In this document: piece by piece, positions 9,730-21,192 of the stretch
How the letters are laid out: each line of letters starts with the position of its first letter
Numbering within the stretch: the stretch's first letter is position 1
Assembly: GCF_026210795.1 (NCBI RefSeq)
Contig: NC_089460.1
Coordinates: 1,736,001 to 1,800,000 of the forward strand
DNA from: Rhizophagus irregularis
Lineage: Eukaryota > Glomeromycota > Glomeromycetes > Glomerales > Glomeraceae
Direction of reading: 5' to 3'
DNA: 64,000 nt
Notes under the pieces: generated by a model
What the model saw: the letters and a program-made list of their open reading frames with translations, nothing else
Told to the model about the DNA's origin: nothing
The model's database searches: none
Program-made: the position numbers and the translations under genes

Positions 9730-11425
9730 CTAGATTCAAATAATTTACTTCTTATTTAACCAAATAAACCAATTTATAAAGCTCAAAAAAAGTTAGTAAT
9801 ACCAAACTGTTTAAAAAAAATCATAATTATTTTCAGAAAATCTAAAGAAAAAACTGAGAAAAATGGAAAATATACAAAGCTTTCTTTATTTTTATTTTTT
9901 AAATATTAACTAATAATAAGAAAAAAGTTTGCTTTTCAAGTGGCCATTTACTTCAATTAATATTTTGTAAAAGAATCTTTACAATACTTTTAAAAATATA
10001 GAAATCCAATAGGAAAACTTTACAAATACAAGTATTTAAAGTCAGCTGCCTAGTATATAACTGTTACAACTTTCAGAAATATGGTAAGAGCTTAAATTTC
10101 ATAAAAGTAAAAATATCTTTGATGAGAATTACTTTCAATATGTAACTTCAAAACTGGAAGTTTTTAATTCAAATAAGTTTTAAAGGAATTCTCTTAAAGT
10201 CTTAATATCAAAAGCAATTTATAAACATTATAAGTTAAAAAAAAACCAAGTTTTTCTTTTACTGGAAAATGGTCAGGCAATTGGTAGGTGAGAAATATAG
10301 TCAATCCATCCAAAGACTCAGTTCTAAAGTCCTGGGTCTGATACCCTATTCTTAAAGCCTTTGACCTAAAAATTCTATTGCCAGTCTTATTTTTATATAT
10401 CATCATTCATTTAAAGCACAATTTGAACTACTTTTGAAAGAACTAGTTGATCTAATTCCCATAAAATAATCAGATTCTTTTTCTTCTTAAAAATAAAGTA
10501 TAAATTATAATAATATCTTTTAAAACTTGATTTATATTTTAAATAAATGCAAATTCAATACTATATATATAAAATTTTCCAATTTTTAAAGTAAATAACC
10601 AAATTTTAAAAAAGATTACTGCAATAATTATTGATTATATAAAACTTTATACGGTCAAATTATTTGATTTCATATAGAATAGTTTTTATCTAACTAAATC
10701 AACTAAAATTATAGTAAGTATACCAATTTCGTTTTAGGTTTGCTTTATCTAATATTTACTATTACCTTTTTTATAAGCTAGAAAAATCTTACGTAATATA
10801 AAATCAAGCACTTTTATTAGTAAACTTAATATTCTATATACAATTAAATATTATTTGTCAAAATCTCCTCATGAAACTAATATTAGGTAATATATATCAT
10901 TTCCCTAATAAATTATATAGTAGGGATTATCTCTAACCTTCTTTCTTTACTCCAATTATTTTACATTGCAACTTTTTCAAGGTTCTTAATCCATTCCTTT
11001 ATATTGTCCTTTGATTTCTGTTATTTCATAGAAATTTATATAACAATATCTAATAACTTTTCCTCGAACAAAGTTTTAAAATATTCATTGCAAAACATGT
11101 GTATTTGAATTTTTGCTTTGGTAAATCTATCTGTACATCGAGCAGTTAAAATCCACGCTCTATACTTTTCATATAATGAGAACTATAGAACTTCAAAACA
11201 ATCGGGCGCACTCGCGCTTCTAAGAGTTACTTTCTAAAGTAACCCAATTTAACGTATTTCTGCCTACTGAACTAATAGATACGTACATTGTGCATTATGA
11301 TGTCCATATTTCATCATCCTAATCATACATCATGTGATCTAACTCTATTAATTGATTTAAATTTTATCCCCGGCACTGTTCTTGGGAAATATAATTACTT
11401 TCCCCATTTTTCATAATACTAAATT
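9730..11425. other. Intergenic DNA upstream of the J-domain gene
   Basis: AT-rich, no gene supported. A patch at 10258-10375 is clearly less AT-rich than its flanks and shows weak tRNA-like A- and B-box similarity (see findings). A 70-codon minus-strand frame over it (10194-10406) is unrecognised. The last ~250 bp before the ATG at 11426 should hold the promoter of the J-domain gene. Confidence 0.5.
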
Positions 11426-12224
11426 ATGGAAACATTTCCAGACTATTACGCAATTCTCAACGTTTCCGAAACTGCCACAGCTGAGTATGTTATGCTAGTT
11501 AACTCTTTAATTTAAAAGAGAATTCTTATTCTAATAAAACTTATTATTATAGTGAAATTCGAGAAGCTTATAAGCGTAAAGCTCTTGAAACTCACCCAGA
11601 CAGATATGCTTCAGGCTCGAAAGATTCAGAGATAAATCCAAGACTTTCTCAAGAGGAAGCAAAAATACATTTTCAAAAGGTGGCTGATGCTTATTTCGTT
11701 CTCAGCGATAAGGAAAGGAGGGCACAATATGGTTCGTATAAGCGTACTTTTTTATTTATTTATTCATTATTTCAAAATTTATGATAAAAGCTATTATTAA
11801 AAGATAATACGAGAGCGACTCGAAAGAAACGGCAAGGAAATTCATGGCAAACATCACAGGCTAATCCAGATCAAGTTTTTGGCGATGTATTTGAAGACTT
11901 ATTGAGATCAGAAGTAGATAATCCATCATGGTTCTATGCACCTGTTGGTGCTGTTACTGGCGCATGTCTTGGATTTATTTGTGGTAATGTGCCTGGTTTG
12001 ATAATAGGTGCTTATGCGGGGAATAAATTAGGCGCTATTAGAGATGCGAAAGGTATGTTTCATTAAAAACATGTCTGTACATACAATAATGAAATGGATG
12101 AACAATTTTAATAAATTTTGTAGGTATGTCTGTTTACGATGCGTATTCAAGACTTAATGGTAATCGTAAAGCAGCAATCCTGGCCGCACTTGCTTCTAAA
12201 CTGATTACTGCTGGACGAATTTAA
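11426..12224 (+). CDS. J-domain (DnaJ/Hsp40) protein with C-terminal glycine zipper
   Basis: Exons 11426-11484, 11553-11731, 11804-12052 and 12124-12224 encode ~195 residues. The N-terminal J domain (residues ~5-80) starts DYYAILNVSETA, has the diagnostic HPD tripeptide (ETHPDRYA), and ends VLSDKERRAQYD; it would stimulate the ATPase of an Hsp70 partner. Residues ~115-160 form a glycine-zipper stretch (PVGAVTGACLGFICGN, then LIIGAYAGNKLG) that may enter or bind a membrane. The tail is alanine-rich. The start is the ATG giving METFPDYYAIL, right at the family's usual start. Introns are GT-AG (donors GTATGT, GTTCGT, GTATGT) with phases 2, 1, 1 that rejoin a single frame. There is no Gly/Phe or zinc-finger region, so this is a type III (class C) J protein. 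The specific orthologue is not identified. Confidence 0.85.
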
Positions 12225-12957
12225 AATAAATGATGCTTACGTCAATCGTAATCGTAACCCTTTATCAATTAGTCAAATTGAATTTGACACCCTTTTTAAC
12301 TCTAATTAATTAAACTAGTATATTATTAATAATATTATTGGATTAAATACTAATCCTTTTCACTATAAACACTCAAAAAAAGTTTTTAATTTTATGTTCT
12401 TAATTTTTTGGGGGGGTTTTTTTTATTTCCAAAAATTAATAAATATTGATTATGCAATTAATAATTGTTCTATGTACAAATGCACAACTAAGTATGCTTG
12501 GATGATTAATGTTACACACAAAATTTGGTTGTCGCAAAAATTAAGGTAAATTAAACTAATGCCAAATCTTTGTTAAAAAAAATAATTTTTTTCTTTTTTT
12601 TTTGGTAGTCAGAGTGTGACGTTGTCACCAACTTGACATTCCATGCGAATTAGATAATATCTATTTTCTACGAAAATAACATTTAAATTGAATCAAAATA
12701 CAATACAATAAAATAAAATATGAAAACGAATACCATTTTATCAACATCTGAAAAGTTCATATATTAAACAATATCCCATTCCAACAGAGAAAAAAAAATA
12801 TTATAAAAAATGATAATAGTGATAATAGTTAAATTTGGAAAAAAAGTACAAATATGGTAATAAAAATCCCTCCTTTGCAGCAACAAAATAACCACAATGT
12901 CGACAAGAAGGCACCTACAAAAAAGAGTTCAAGATACCTCCAAAAGCTCGAACGAGA
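12225..12957. other. Intergenic DNA between convergent genes
   Basis: 3' ends of the J-domain gene (+) and the RRM gene (-) face each other here. AT-rich, with poly(T)/poly(G) patches near 12405-12425. No gene seen. Confidence 0.6.
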
Positions 12958-15308
12958 TCAAGAGAAGTTTATGACAATGTTGGATCCATGGAGAAGGCTC
13001 CTTTAATAATTGAAATTTTTTTAGTATTAATGCTGAATTCAAGAATCAATAAATTACGACAGAATAATAATCATTATTTATTATACCTGTTATGCATTCT
13101 TCTGAACATCTTCGCTCCTTCGGGAGTTTCGAATTCTACTTCTGCGGTTTGGGCCGAACGATCGAACGTAATTGCCTAAAATAATAGAAAGATTTTGTCA
13201 ATTTCTTGAATCATCAAGTCTAATTTTTCATATAAACTGATTAACCAACCGAAAATCCAATAGGAACTTTATTAGCCAATTCCTGGATATCGCGCCTAGT
13301 CACATTCTTAACAACATTTCTAATCGTCAATTTGTTACCTCCAGATGAAGGTGCACTATCAGTTTTAGTGGTAGATTTAGATGTTGGTGTAGATGCAGCG
13401 TCAGCTTTCGCTGGTGCATTTCTAGCAGTGTTTTTTGGTGTAGGTTTTTGCACGGGTTTAGGTGTTTGTTTTACCGAAGTAGAACTAGTAGCATTACTAG
13501 ATGCTGGGGCAATTTTATTTTTTGTAGCTGCCGAAGATGTCTTGTTGGTATTTGCTGTAGAAATTCCTTGTTTGGAATTAGAAGCTTTGACAGCAGGACT
13601 AGTGGAATTCTTTGTCGCAGGTGAAGCAACAGCTTTACTTTTTTCAACATTTTTTTGTAAAGCTGATACTGATTTTGCGTCTGGAACAGGAGATTTACCG
13701 TTTGTAACTGAAATCTTTTTACTATCAGGTTCTTTTTGTTCAAATCCGTCATTTGGAACCTTGCGTTTTGGAGAAGGTTGCATAGGCCTTTGAGATTGGT
13801 TATTATTTTGCTGATTTGCTGGTCTTCGTGGTGAAATTGAATTATGATTAAAGCCTGGACTACCACCTCTTCCCCCATACGAATTATTGTTACCACGTCC
13901 ACTACCCATAGGTGTTATAGAAGGATGATATGGATGCATATCCATTTGTCCTTGATATGGCATCATGTTCATTGGAGGTCCACCGGACCCTATAGGATAC
14001 TGGCTCATAGGATTCCCAAATAATGTGTGTGGTCGTAATCTGGCGAAATTTGGATTAACATGTATATTCGGCCCAATCATTCCTATGAAACAACAAATAT
14101 AAAACTCAAAATTAAATTAAATTTACTGAAAAAAAAAATAATAATAAAAATAAATCGCATTCATCTTGTATTTTAAAAAATAAAATTAAGATTTCACATT
14201 GCTTACCGTGTGGTATAGGTAACATGTGTGGATTGTTTAAAGGCATTTGTCCCATTTGCATACTAAAAAATTAATTAAGTAAATAATTAATTAAATATTA
14301 TGTTAAACTTCAACCGAATGAAATATAAATTAAATGATTACCCAGGCATTCCTTCTAATCCTGGGCCGAATCCTGGACGAAAAGACGACATGCCACTATT
14401 TAAAAATGTATTGTTATTATTAATTGGACGCCAATCGTTATTTCTTCGACCACCTCGCCCTCTATAATTTTGTAAATTTTGTTGTTGTTGAAGATTATTC
14501 TGTTGCTGTTGACGCTGAGTCTGTGTTCGTTGCGTTTGAGCTTGTCGCTGTGTTTGTACTTGTTGCTGTGATTGCGATAATTTTTGTTTCTGTGATTGTT
14601 GTACTTGTCTATCGGCAGACGTTGAAGCGTTGAAAATTTCGCCATCTTCTTTTTCAGGAGATTTTGAAGTCCTTTTGACAGATTTATTGCTAGAAATATT
14701 ATTAATTTTAATATCGTCTGATTGTGATGATATTAACCTTTTTGGAGTGTTTTCTTTTGGATTAATATTTGTATTGTCTGTATCAAAATTATTTGGAGTC
14801 TCAGATTTCTCATCGAACTTTTCCTCCTTTTCCGACTCATTTGGTGGGTCTAACCCTAATTCTTTCCAAAATTCATCATCTTCTATAGGCACATCATCGA
14901 CATTTCCACTATAATCATTAAGATCCAAATCAAAATCATCGAACTTAAGTTCGTCTTGATCTTTTTGTTGTGATAAGGTTGAATTATTATCCACATCTAT
15001 ATTTTCAGATAACTGGTTATCAGTTAATTCGGAATCTTCGTTTTTCCCTTCTGTGCTGAATTTCTCTATTATTCGAATATTTAAAAAAAAACTTGTTCGG
15101 TCAGCCATCATCTTTTAAAATAATTCCTACAAGGTACATAAAACTCACCTTCAGTTAATTGTTCGGTGGTTGCATAGTTCATATCAGATTCAAGACTAAA
15201 CAGACTGTCTCCTTCCGCTAAGTTAGAGTTAGTAGCTTGAGGATCTTCAGAAAGACTGAAGTCGACGTTGCCATCAAAGTCCAAAATAATCTCGTCTACA
15301 TCATTCAT
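12958..15308 (-). CDS. RRM-domain protein with acidic N-terminus and low-complexity linker
   Basis: Minus-strand exons 15308-15149, 15065-14342, 14262-14207, 14082-13250, 13175-13087 and 13000-12958 total 1905 nt, 634 residues; all phases agree. The N-terminus is acidic (MNDVDEIILDFDGNVDFSLS). A Gln-rich stretch (residues ~200-235) and an RGRGGRR patch follow. A Met/Pro/Gly-rich segment and a Ser/Ala/Thr/Lys-rich linker come next. The last ~80 residues look like a single RRM (KLTIRNVVKNVTRRDIQEL ... AEVEFETPEGA ... LHGSNIVINF). That layout suggests a nuclear RNA-binding or mRNP protein; the exact family is not recognised. The predicted donor inside the first long frame (15148, GTGAGT) removes an in-frame MMADRTS segment that otherwise looks like a start. 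It is divergent from TFB1. Confidence 0.8.
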
Positions 15309-16203
15309 TTTTTTTTAGTTCTCTTAGGTAAACCTTTGGTAGAACTTTTAGCACTTTATGCAAATGTTTAGCATAAATAAATATATTTATAATTGCAACT
15401 AACTGTACTTGACCGTTTCTGGTCAACTACGAAAAACTATAAGGAAAGGAAAGTGGGCAATTCAAGTGCAACGGTCATCGGATATATATAACCCTTTGTG
15501 ACTTACCGCAGTAAGCAGTAACTGATAACTTTTTTATTAGTCACTCTATCATACGATTCAGATTTTCAGAAATGTTACGCTAACTACCATATTCAATGAA
15601 TTTTATATATGAAATCTTTTTGACGGAGTTCTTAAAACGGGTTAGTAATGAATCGAATTGTTTAAACAATCATTGTAAAATTTTATTTTATTGATCAAAT
15701 TCTCAAGAAATTTACAGAATCAGTTATTATAATAATTTCTATTAGAAAAATTTATTTAAAAATTTCTTTACATCTTGACACTAAAAATTAAAATTAAAAT
15801 GTGATATTATTTTTAATAAATAACCTGTAAATTCATTCAGGAAAAAGCTGGCCGGCGCAGCATAAAATCGGGAAAAACTATAGGTTTCGAAATTTCCTGA
15901 ATTTTAGCTTCAATGACCTTTTTATATTTTTTTTCGACCAATATACTTTATTCGATAAAAATGGATGATTGTAATTTGATTGGTGTCACACCGTCACACG
16001 TATAGGATTTTTTTTTTTTATATTGTGTCACGCATTACATCACAAACATAATCTGCTGATTTGTTGAGACGATTACCTTTGTTACAAAATATACTAAAAA
16101 ACTTTTGGTACTGTGGACAAATTTTTTTTTTTCTCAATTTCTATTTTCGAATTTATAGTAAATAAATCAACACTGTTTAAATAGTGTTTATGAATCCTAT
16201 AAT
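15309..16203. promoter_or_regulatory. Divergent intergenic region, RRM gene / TFB1
   Basis: 895 bp separate the two start codons, so both promoters must lie here. A TATATATAACCC stretch lies near 15483, on the RRM-gene side. A GC-rich patch (GGCCGGCGCAGC, about 15850) stands out from the AT-rich background. The sequence near 15985-16050 has repeated TCACAC/GTCAC motifs. No specific regulator can be named. Confidence 0.45.
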
Positions 16204-19028
16204 ATGGAAAAAGAAATAATTTTAGAAACTGCAGCAAGTTATCAAGATAGAGACGGTATACTGATTCTAACTCCAAAGAGACTACAGTGGAGTGTTCAAG
16301 GAGAAAAGTCACCGACGATCGATATTGCAACATTAGAAATAAAAAGTAACTTCATGACTTTAGGAAGGATCTATTGAGATTCAAATATTATTAGATTATT
16401 ACTAAAATTTTATTTCAAACATTTAATATCAGATTTGTTCGTTGGAAAGCCAAATGTAGCCGACGCAAAATTTAAAATTAAATGTACTGACTATAATAAT
16501 CAAGAAATAACACATACGATTGTCTTAAAATCCCCGTCAGCATGGCAAGATCTTGAAATAATAAAAGCCAAAGTTAGAAATAAAGGGCCAGGGCGATCCG
16601 CTGCACCGTCTCCCGCCCCACAGCAGTCTGCTGGAACTTCACCAGTACATTATAAATCTGCAGCTCCCTCGCCAGCATCTGGCGGTTCTTCACCTGCTGT
16701 ATGGAATAATAATAATAAGAATGGTACCCCAACAAATGGTAGAAATAGTACGACACCGTTGAGAAAAGTTACTCCGAGGGAAATCAATTTACGTATGAAC
16801 TTGCTATTGAGAGACAAGAAGCTAGCAGATCAACACAGAATGCTTGTCGTTGAGCAGAAATGTATTACGGAAGAGGAATTCTGGGAATTGAGAAAAGTAT
16901 GGTGTTTCCATACATTTTCATGATTTTTCTGATCATATTTTTGTGGGCCATTTGTTTTTTTTTTGTTGGCGAAAATTTTTTTAAAGTGATAAACTAAAAA
17001 GGTGGATGATGGCATAGAATCTATTACGTGATCAAGATACGCGAACGAGCCAGCAGAAGGGTCGTTCTTCGACTATGCCTAACCTACGCCCTGTTACCGA
17101 AGAAGGTGGGGAGGCCAAGATAAATATCACTCCGCAATTGATCAATGAGATATTTGAAGAATATCCAAGGGTTAAAATTGCTTATGAAAAAAATGTTCCT
17201 ACTAAGGTATATTGTGCTTATAAATTTCAACTTAGTTATTCAATTTTCTTCAATAAAAAACGTCCAATTTATTATTAATTTATTTTTAGATAAGTGAAGA
17301 GGTCTTTTGGAAACGTTATGTTCATTCTAAGTTTAACGATCGAAACAGAGGTACATCAAATGTAAACAATGACGATATATTTGAGAAGTGTTGGGCTGAA
17401 ACGGAAGATGGTGAGTAGTTTTTATCTTTTTGATTCCAATTATTTATAATATTTATTTAAGACAAATTCTAATTAATCGCACATATTTATTTATTATTAG
17501 ATTTAAATCAAGAAAGGGAACATGGGCGAAAGAGATTAAAAATAAGTAATCTTAGAGACTTGAGTGCAACAAAAGAAGACCACATGGAGGTAATTGATTT
17601 TAATTAAATATATATTTATAACTAACTTTCTGAGAAAGTTCTGGGTAAAGTCCTAGTGTGTAATACATCATTTATGAGTTTGTAAGTTTAAATTGTTCTT
17701 CATTTACTTTATCGTTCAGATTGACTTTGCTCCAGATGTCACTATGAGAGCGGGTCAGGGAAAAATTCTTTCTTTATTGCGGAGAAATAATCGACATGGT
17801 GAACGAATATTAGAGACTTCTTGGTTTGTATTTGATTATCGTAATTTTAATTATTTACTAGTAATACTTATTGATTATATTAATACTGTTTTTAATTCAG
17901 TGAAAAATCTCGTAATTATAAAGAAGCGATGGCTCAGCAACAAAAGGTTTAAAAATAATCAAGAAGTTTTAAGTTTTAATAATTTATTTTCTAACTATTT
18001 ATTATTTAGGAGATTTATAAAGATGATATTGTAATGGACGAATTAATTGAAGAGGAATCACCCAATACGTACAAGTTAGATATTACAGATCAGCGTGAAT
18101 ATTTTGCTAGTCAAGCAACTGAAATTGACAATGACGTTGAAATGGTTGATGCTGATCAGGTTAGTCAAACAATTTAATATCTGGGTATTTTACCATAATT
18201 AACTTTGTAATATCAAAACATTTATTAGAGTTCTATTAAGCATCAAAATTCTATTGAAATATTAAATAAATTCCGAGATAATTTTAGAAATTGGAAACCT
18301 AACTTGACTACGAAGGTATATACTTTTTAACCTTAAATATGTTATCCTTTTCGTTAACTAATACATTATGCACATGTTTTTTTTGGTAAGTCGCTGTTTC
18401 CAAGAAAAGTAGATACACCTATCCCTAATTTAGTAACACAAAAGTGTAATGAAATGATTGAAGACAAACAAAATCGTATGAGAGAATCAAAACCTAAAAT
18501 TGGTAAGCGTGGTTTCTTTTCTTTTCTTTTTTTTAATTATATAGCATTGCAAAACATTCAACTTATTTAATTATTATCCCTACAGAATATCTACCACAAA
18601 AAATTGAAAAGGAAGTCAATGTAATCCAATTGATGGGAAATGAGTTTTTGCGTCATTTTTGGGCGTCCGTTGATTTAACCGTTAAAGAAAAAGTAGAAAA
18701 AAATAAGCGGATGATAGAGCAATTAAAATCAATCCTAACAAAAATTGATCAGATTTCTGAGTTGAAACCATCAGAAGAAGATATTAAGCAAGGACTCAAC
18801 CTTCCGAATGGGTCATCTAATAATAATACAATTCAAAAAGATCAAGAACCAAAATCAGTTGTCATCAACGGTAAACGAGTAAAAATCGGTTCAAAAGGTG
18901 GTAATAGTTTTGAGCAAGTTAATGGAAGCCGCCCGGATTCCAATGGATCTCCTAGGATAGACTCAGAATGGAAAGATGCACTAATACAAGCTCAACAGGC
19001 ACGTTTAAACATGTTGAATTCTGCATGA
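16204..19028 (+). CDS. TFB1: TFIIH core subunit p62/Tfb1
   Basis: Eleven exons: 16204-16345, 16433-16896, 17018-17206, 17290-17410, 17501-17589, 17720-17823, 17901-17946, 18010-18159, 18229-18315, 18391-18502 and 18586-19028 (1947 nt, 648 residues, close to yeast Tfb1 at 642). The N-terminus (MEKEIILETAASYQDRDGIL) is the PH/PTB domain that binds activators and XPC-type repair factors. Two BSD domains follow: residues ~165-215 (EEFWELRKNLLRDQD) and ~235-285 (ISEEVFWKRYVHSKF). The rest is helical, with DFAPDVTMRAGQG and FLRHFWASVDLTVKEKV. The protein is a scaffold of the TFIIH core in RNA polymerase II transcription and nucleotide excision repair. All introns are GT-AG; the frame is continuous. 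The C-terminus may extend into the frame at 19083 (next entry), because the TGA at 19026 follows a possible GC donor. Confidence 0.92.
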
Positions 19029-19082
19029 TAACTATATAATTATTATTATTAATATTATATACATATTACTCTTTAATAATAG

Positions 19083-19769
19083 ATGCTAAATCCTTTGTGC
19101 AATTCCATCGAAAAAGCCTTGTCTCATAATCAAGGGGTAAATATTTCAAGACCAAATAGTCGTCAAGGACCATCAGCTGTAAGTCAAAGCTTTCAGAAGT
19201 CAGCTCGAACTTCTAGTCCGGGACATCACAAAACCGGTATTCGTGATTCAAAAACACCGGATCTTTACAAAGCTCCTCGTGATACAAAATCAATCGGTTC
19301 GGATATTCAAAGACCTGTCCCTCGGGATATTCGGGATATCAAGCAACCTCAACATCATCATGGCAGAACCGTCAATCGTGAAACAAAGCAAGTTATTAAT
19401 CCAAAAACTCAAAAAAGTAGTAACCACGATATGCAACAAAGTTTAAGTTCAGAGGTCCAGAAATCCTCCAACCGACAATTCAAACAAGGTTCAAATATGA
19501 AACAAGACATTAGCCGTGTTAACCCCAAAGTATCTGTTCGTAACGGTATTACACAAGCTCAGTCGGATACTAATCGAGAAAGTCGCACGACTATTAAAAT
19601 TCAAAAAAGAAACATACAACAAAACACTAGTCGTGATGATTCTCAATCAAATGGTCGGGACACACTAAAAAGCTCTAATATCAATCCCGCTCGAGTTTCC
19701 AGTGGCTCCTCAGAAATTTCTTCCCAAGTCTCATCAGCAAATAGAATCAAAGTGAAGCGAAAACGATAA
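19083..19769 (+). CDS. Ser/Gln/Asn-rich basic frame; possible TFB1 last exon
   Basis: A 228-codon open frame begins MLNPLCNSIEKALSHNQG and continues as a low-complexity Ser/Gln/Asn/Arg chain ending IKVKRKR. It starts right after TTTAATAATAG, a good 3' splice site, 54 nt past the TFB1 stop. If the preceding exon ended at 19022 with a GC donor (GCATGA), phase would be preserved and the proteins would join as LNMLNS-MLNPLCNS. The amphipathic MLNPLCNSIEKAL segment resembles the helical C-termini of p62 proteins. Alternatives: a separate small gene whose ATG is at 19083, or an untranslated tail that happens to be open. A 228-codon frame is long for this AT-rich DNA and its codon use is gene-like, so I believe it is coding. 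Joining is an inference. Confidence 0.55.
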   Translation: MLNPLCNSIEKALSHNQGVNISRPNSRQGPSAVSQSFQKSARTSSPGHHKTGIRDSKTPDLYKAPRDTKSIGSDIQRPVPRDIRDIKQPQHHHGRTVNRETKQVINPKTQKSSNHDMQQSLSSEVQKSSNRQFKQGSNMKQDISRVNPKVSVRNGITQAQSDTNRESRTTIKIQKRNIQQNTSRDDSQSNGRDTLKSSNINPARVSSGSSEISSQVSSANRIKVKRKR

Positions 19770-20432
19770 AAGGACAAAATTATTGTAACATCGTATATTT
19801 GCAAGCAGTTTATTTTCGCACATTTTTTTATTTTAATATTGTTTTTTTTTTGGGTTTTTTTTTTAATTAAAAAAAAAAAAAAAAAAATTTTTCTGTATAT
19901 ACATTTACTTTTTTTTTATTGAAAGCTATCATTATAAATATATATTAAAAAAAAAAAAAGAAAGAAAGAAGAGATTAACAAGTATAATTATTATTCATAT
20001 GCCCTGCAACTTAATGTAGGCGCAAAAAGCGAAATAAAATTGTCAGTCAGACAATCACTCGCTTACTTGCAGAAGAATTAATATCTTGAACCAATATTCT
20101 TATTAAATTAAATAATAATTGAACATTTTGAGTAATTTATAAAATTTAAAAATTTATAAACTAATATTCTAGACAAAAAATAAAATAAAAAATTAATAAA
20201 ATTCGACAATATTTATTTGTATTCATGACAATTTAAATGTGGAGATAATATCTGATTAATAATTTGCAAGAATCTATTATTAATATTATTTTAAAATGGT
20301 TTAGTAATAATAACACTGATTAGATTTATACTATCAATTTAGTGAAATTTTTGGCATAGACATGACCGACCTTATTAAATGAACTTAAAAGTGTTATGCT
20401 CTCTAAGTGCACATACTACGTACATCTTCCAT
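19770..20432. other. 3' flank with long poly(A)/poly(T) tracts
   Basis: Long homopolymer runs (19840-19955) follow the TFB1 region. No gene seen before the satellite. Confidence 0.6.
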
Positions 20433-21192
20433 AAGTGTTACTGTATATGAATGCGTGATTGACAATTGTATCAAATTGTATCGAGCACTTAGATTTAAAA
20501 GTTTAAAAGTGTAAATGCTAGCATAAATGCGTGATTTTGACAATTGTATAGAATTGTATCAAGCACTTAGAGATTTAAAAGTTTAAAAGTGTAAATACTG
20601 ACGCAAATGCGTGATTTTGGCAATTGTATCGGGCACTTGGAGATTTAAAAGTGTAAATGCTGACATAAATGCGTGATTTTGACAATTGTATCGGGCACTT
20701 GGAAATTTAACAGTGTAAATGCTGACATAAATGCGTGATTTTAACAATTGTATCGGGCACTTGGAGATTTAACAGTGTAAATGCTGACATAAATGCGTGA
20801 TTTTGACAATTGTATCGGGCACTTGGAGATTTAAAAGTGTAAATGCTGACATAAATGCGTGATCTTGACAATTGTATCGGGCACTTGGAAATTTAACGGT
20901 GTAAATGCTGACATAAATGCGTGATTTTGACAATTGTATCGGGCACTTGGAGATTTAAAAGTGTAAATGCTGACATAATGCGTGATTTTGACAATTGTAT
21001 CGGGCACTTGGAAATTTAAAAGTGTAAATGTTGACATAAATGCGTGATTTTGACAATTGTATCGGGCACTTGGAAATTTAACAGTGTAAATGCTGACATA
21101 AATGCGTGATTTTGACAATTGTATCGGGCACTTGGAGATTTAAAAGTGTAAATGTTGACATAAATGCGTGATTTTGACAATTGTATCGGGCA
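20433..21192. repeat. 62-bp satellite, about 12 copies
   Basis: The motif ATGCGTGATTTTGACAATTG recurs at 20451, 20527, 20607, 20669, 20731, 20793, 20855, 20917, 20978, 21040, 21102 and 21164. After the first three degenerate spacings the period is 62 bp almost without exception (one 61). The unit continues TATCGGGCACTTGGAGATTT and AAAAGTGTAAATGCTGACAT. The left edge is degenerate and the right edge sharp, as in an array that grows from one side. The 95-codon minus-strand frame inside is a by-product of periodicity. Confidence 0.92.

Noticed and set aside
13332-13793. 153-codon plus-strand frame
   Set aside because: Antisense shadow of the Ser/Ala/Lys-rich linker of the RRM gene, which has consistent introns on the minus strand.
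14338-15111. Separate gene starting at MMADRTSF (15111)
   Set aside because: A GTGAGT donor at 15148 and an acceptor at 15066 join the upstream acidic exon in phase, and total length and phases of the six-exon model all agree.
20831-21118. 95-codon minus-strand frame in the 62-bp satellite
   Set aside because: The frame is open only because the repeat unit lacks stops in some phases. It has no start context and no conserved protein.
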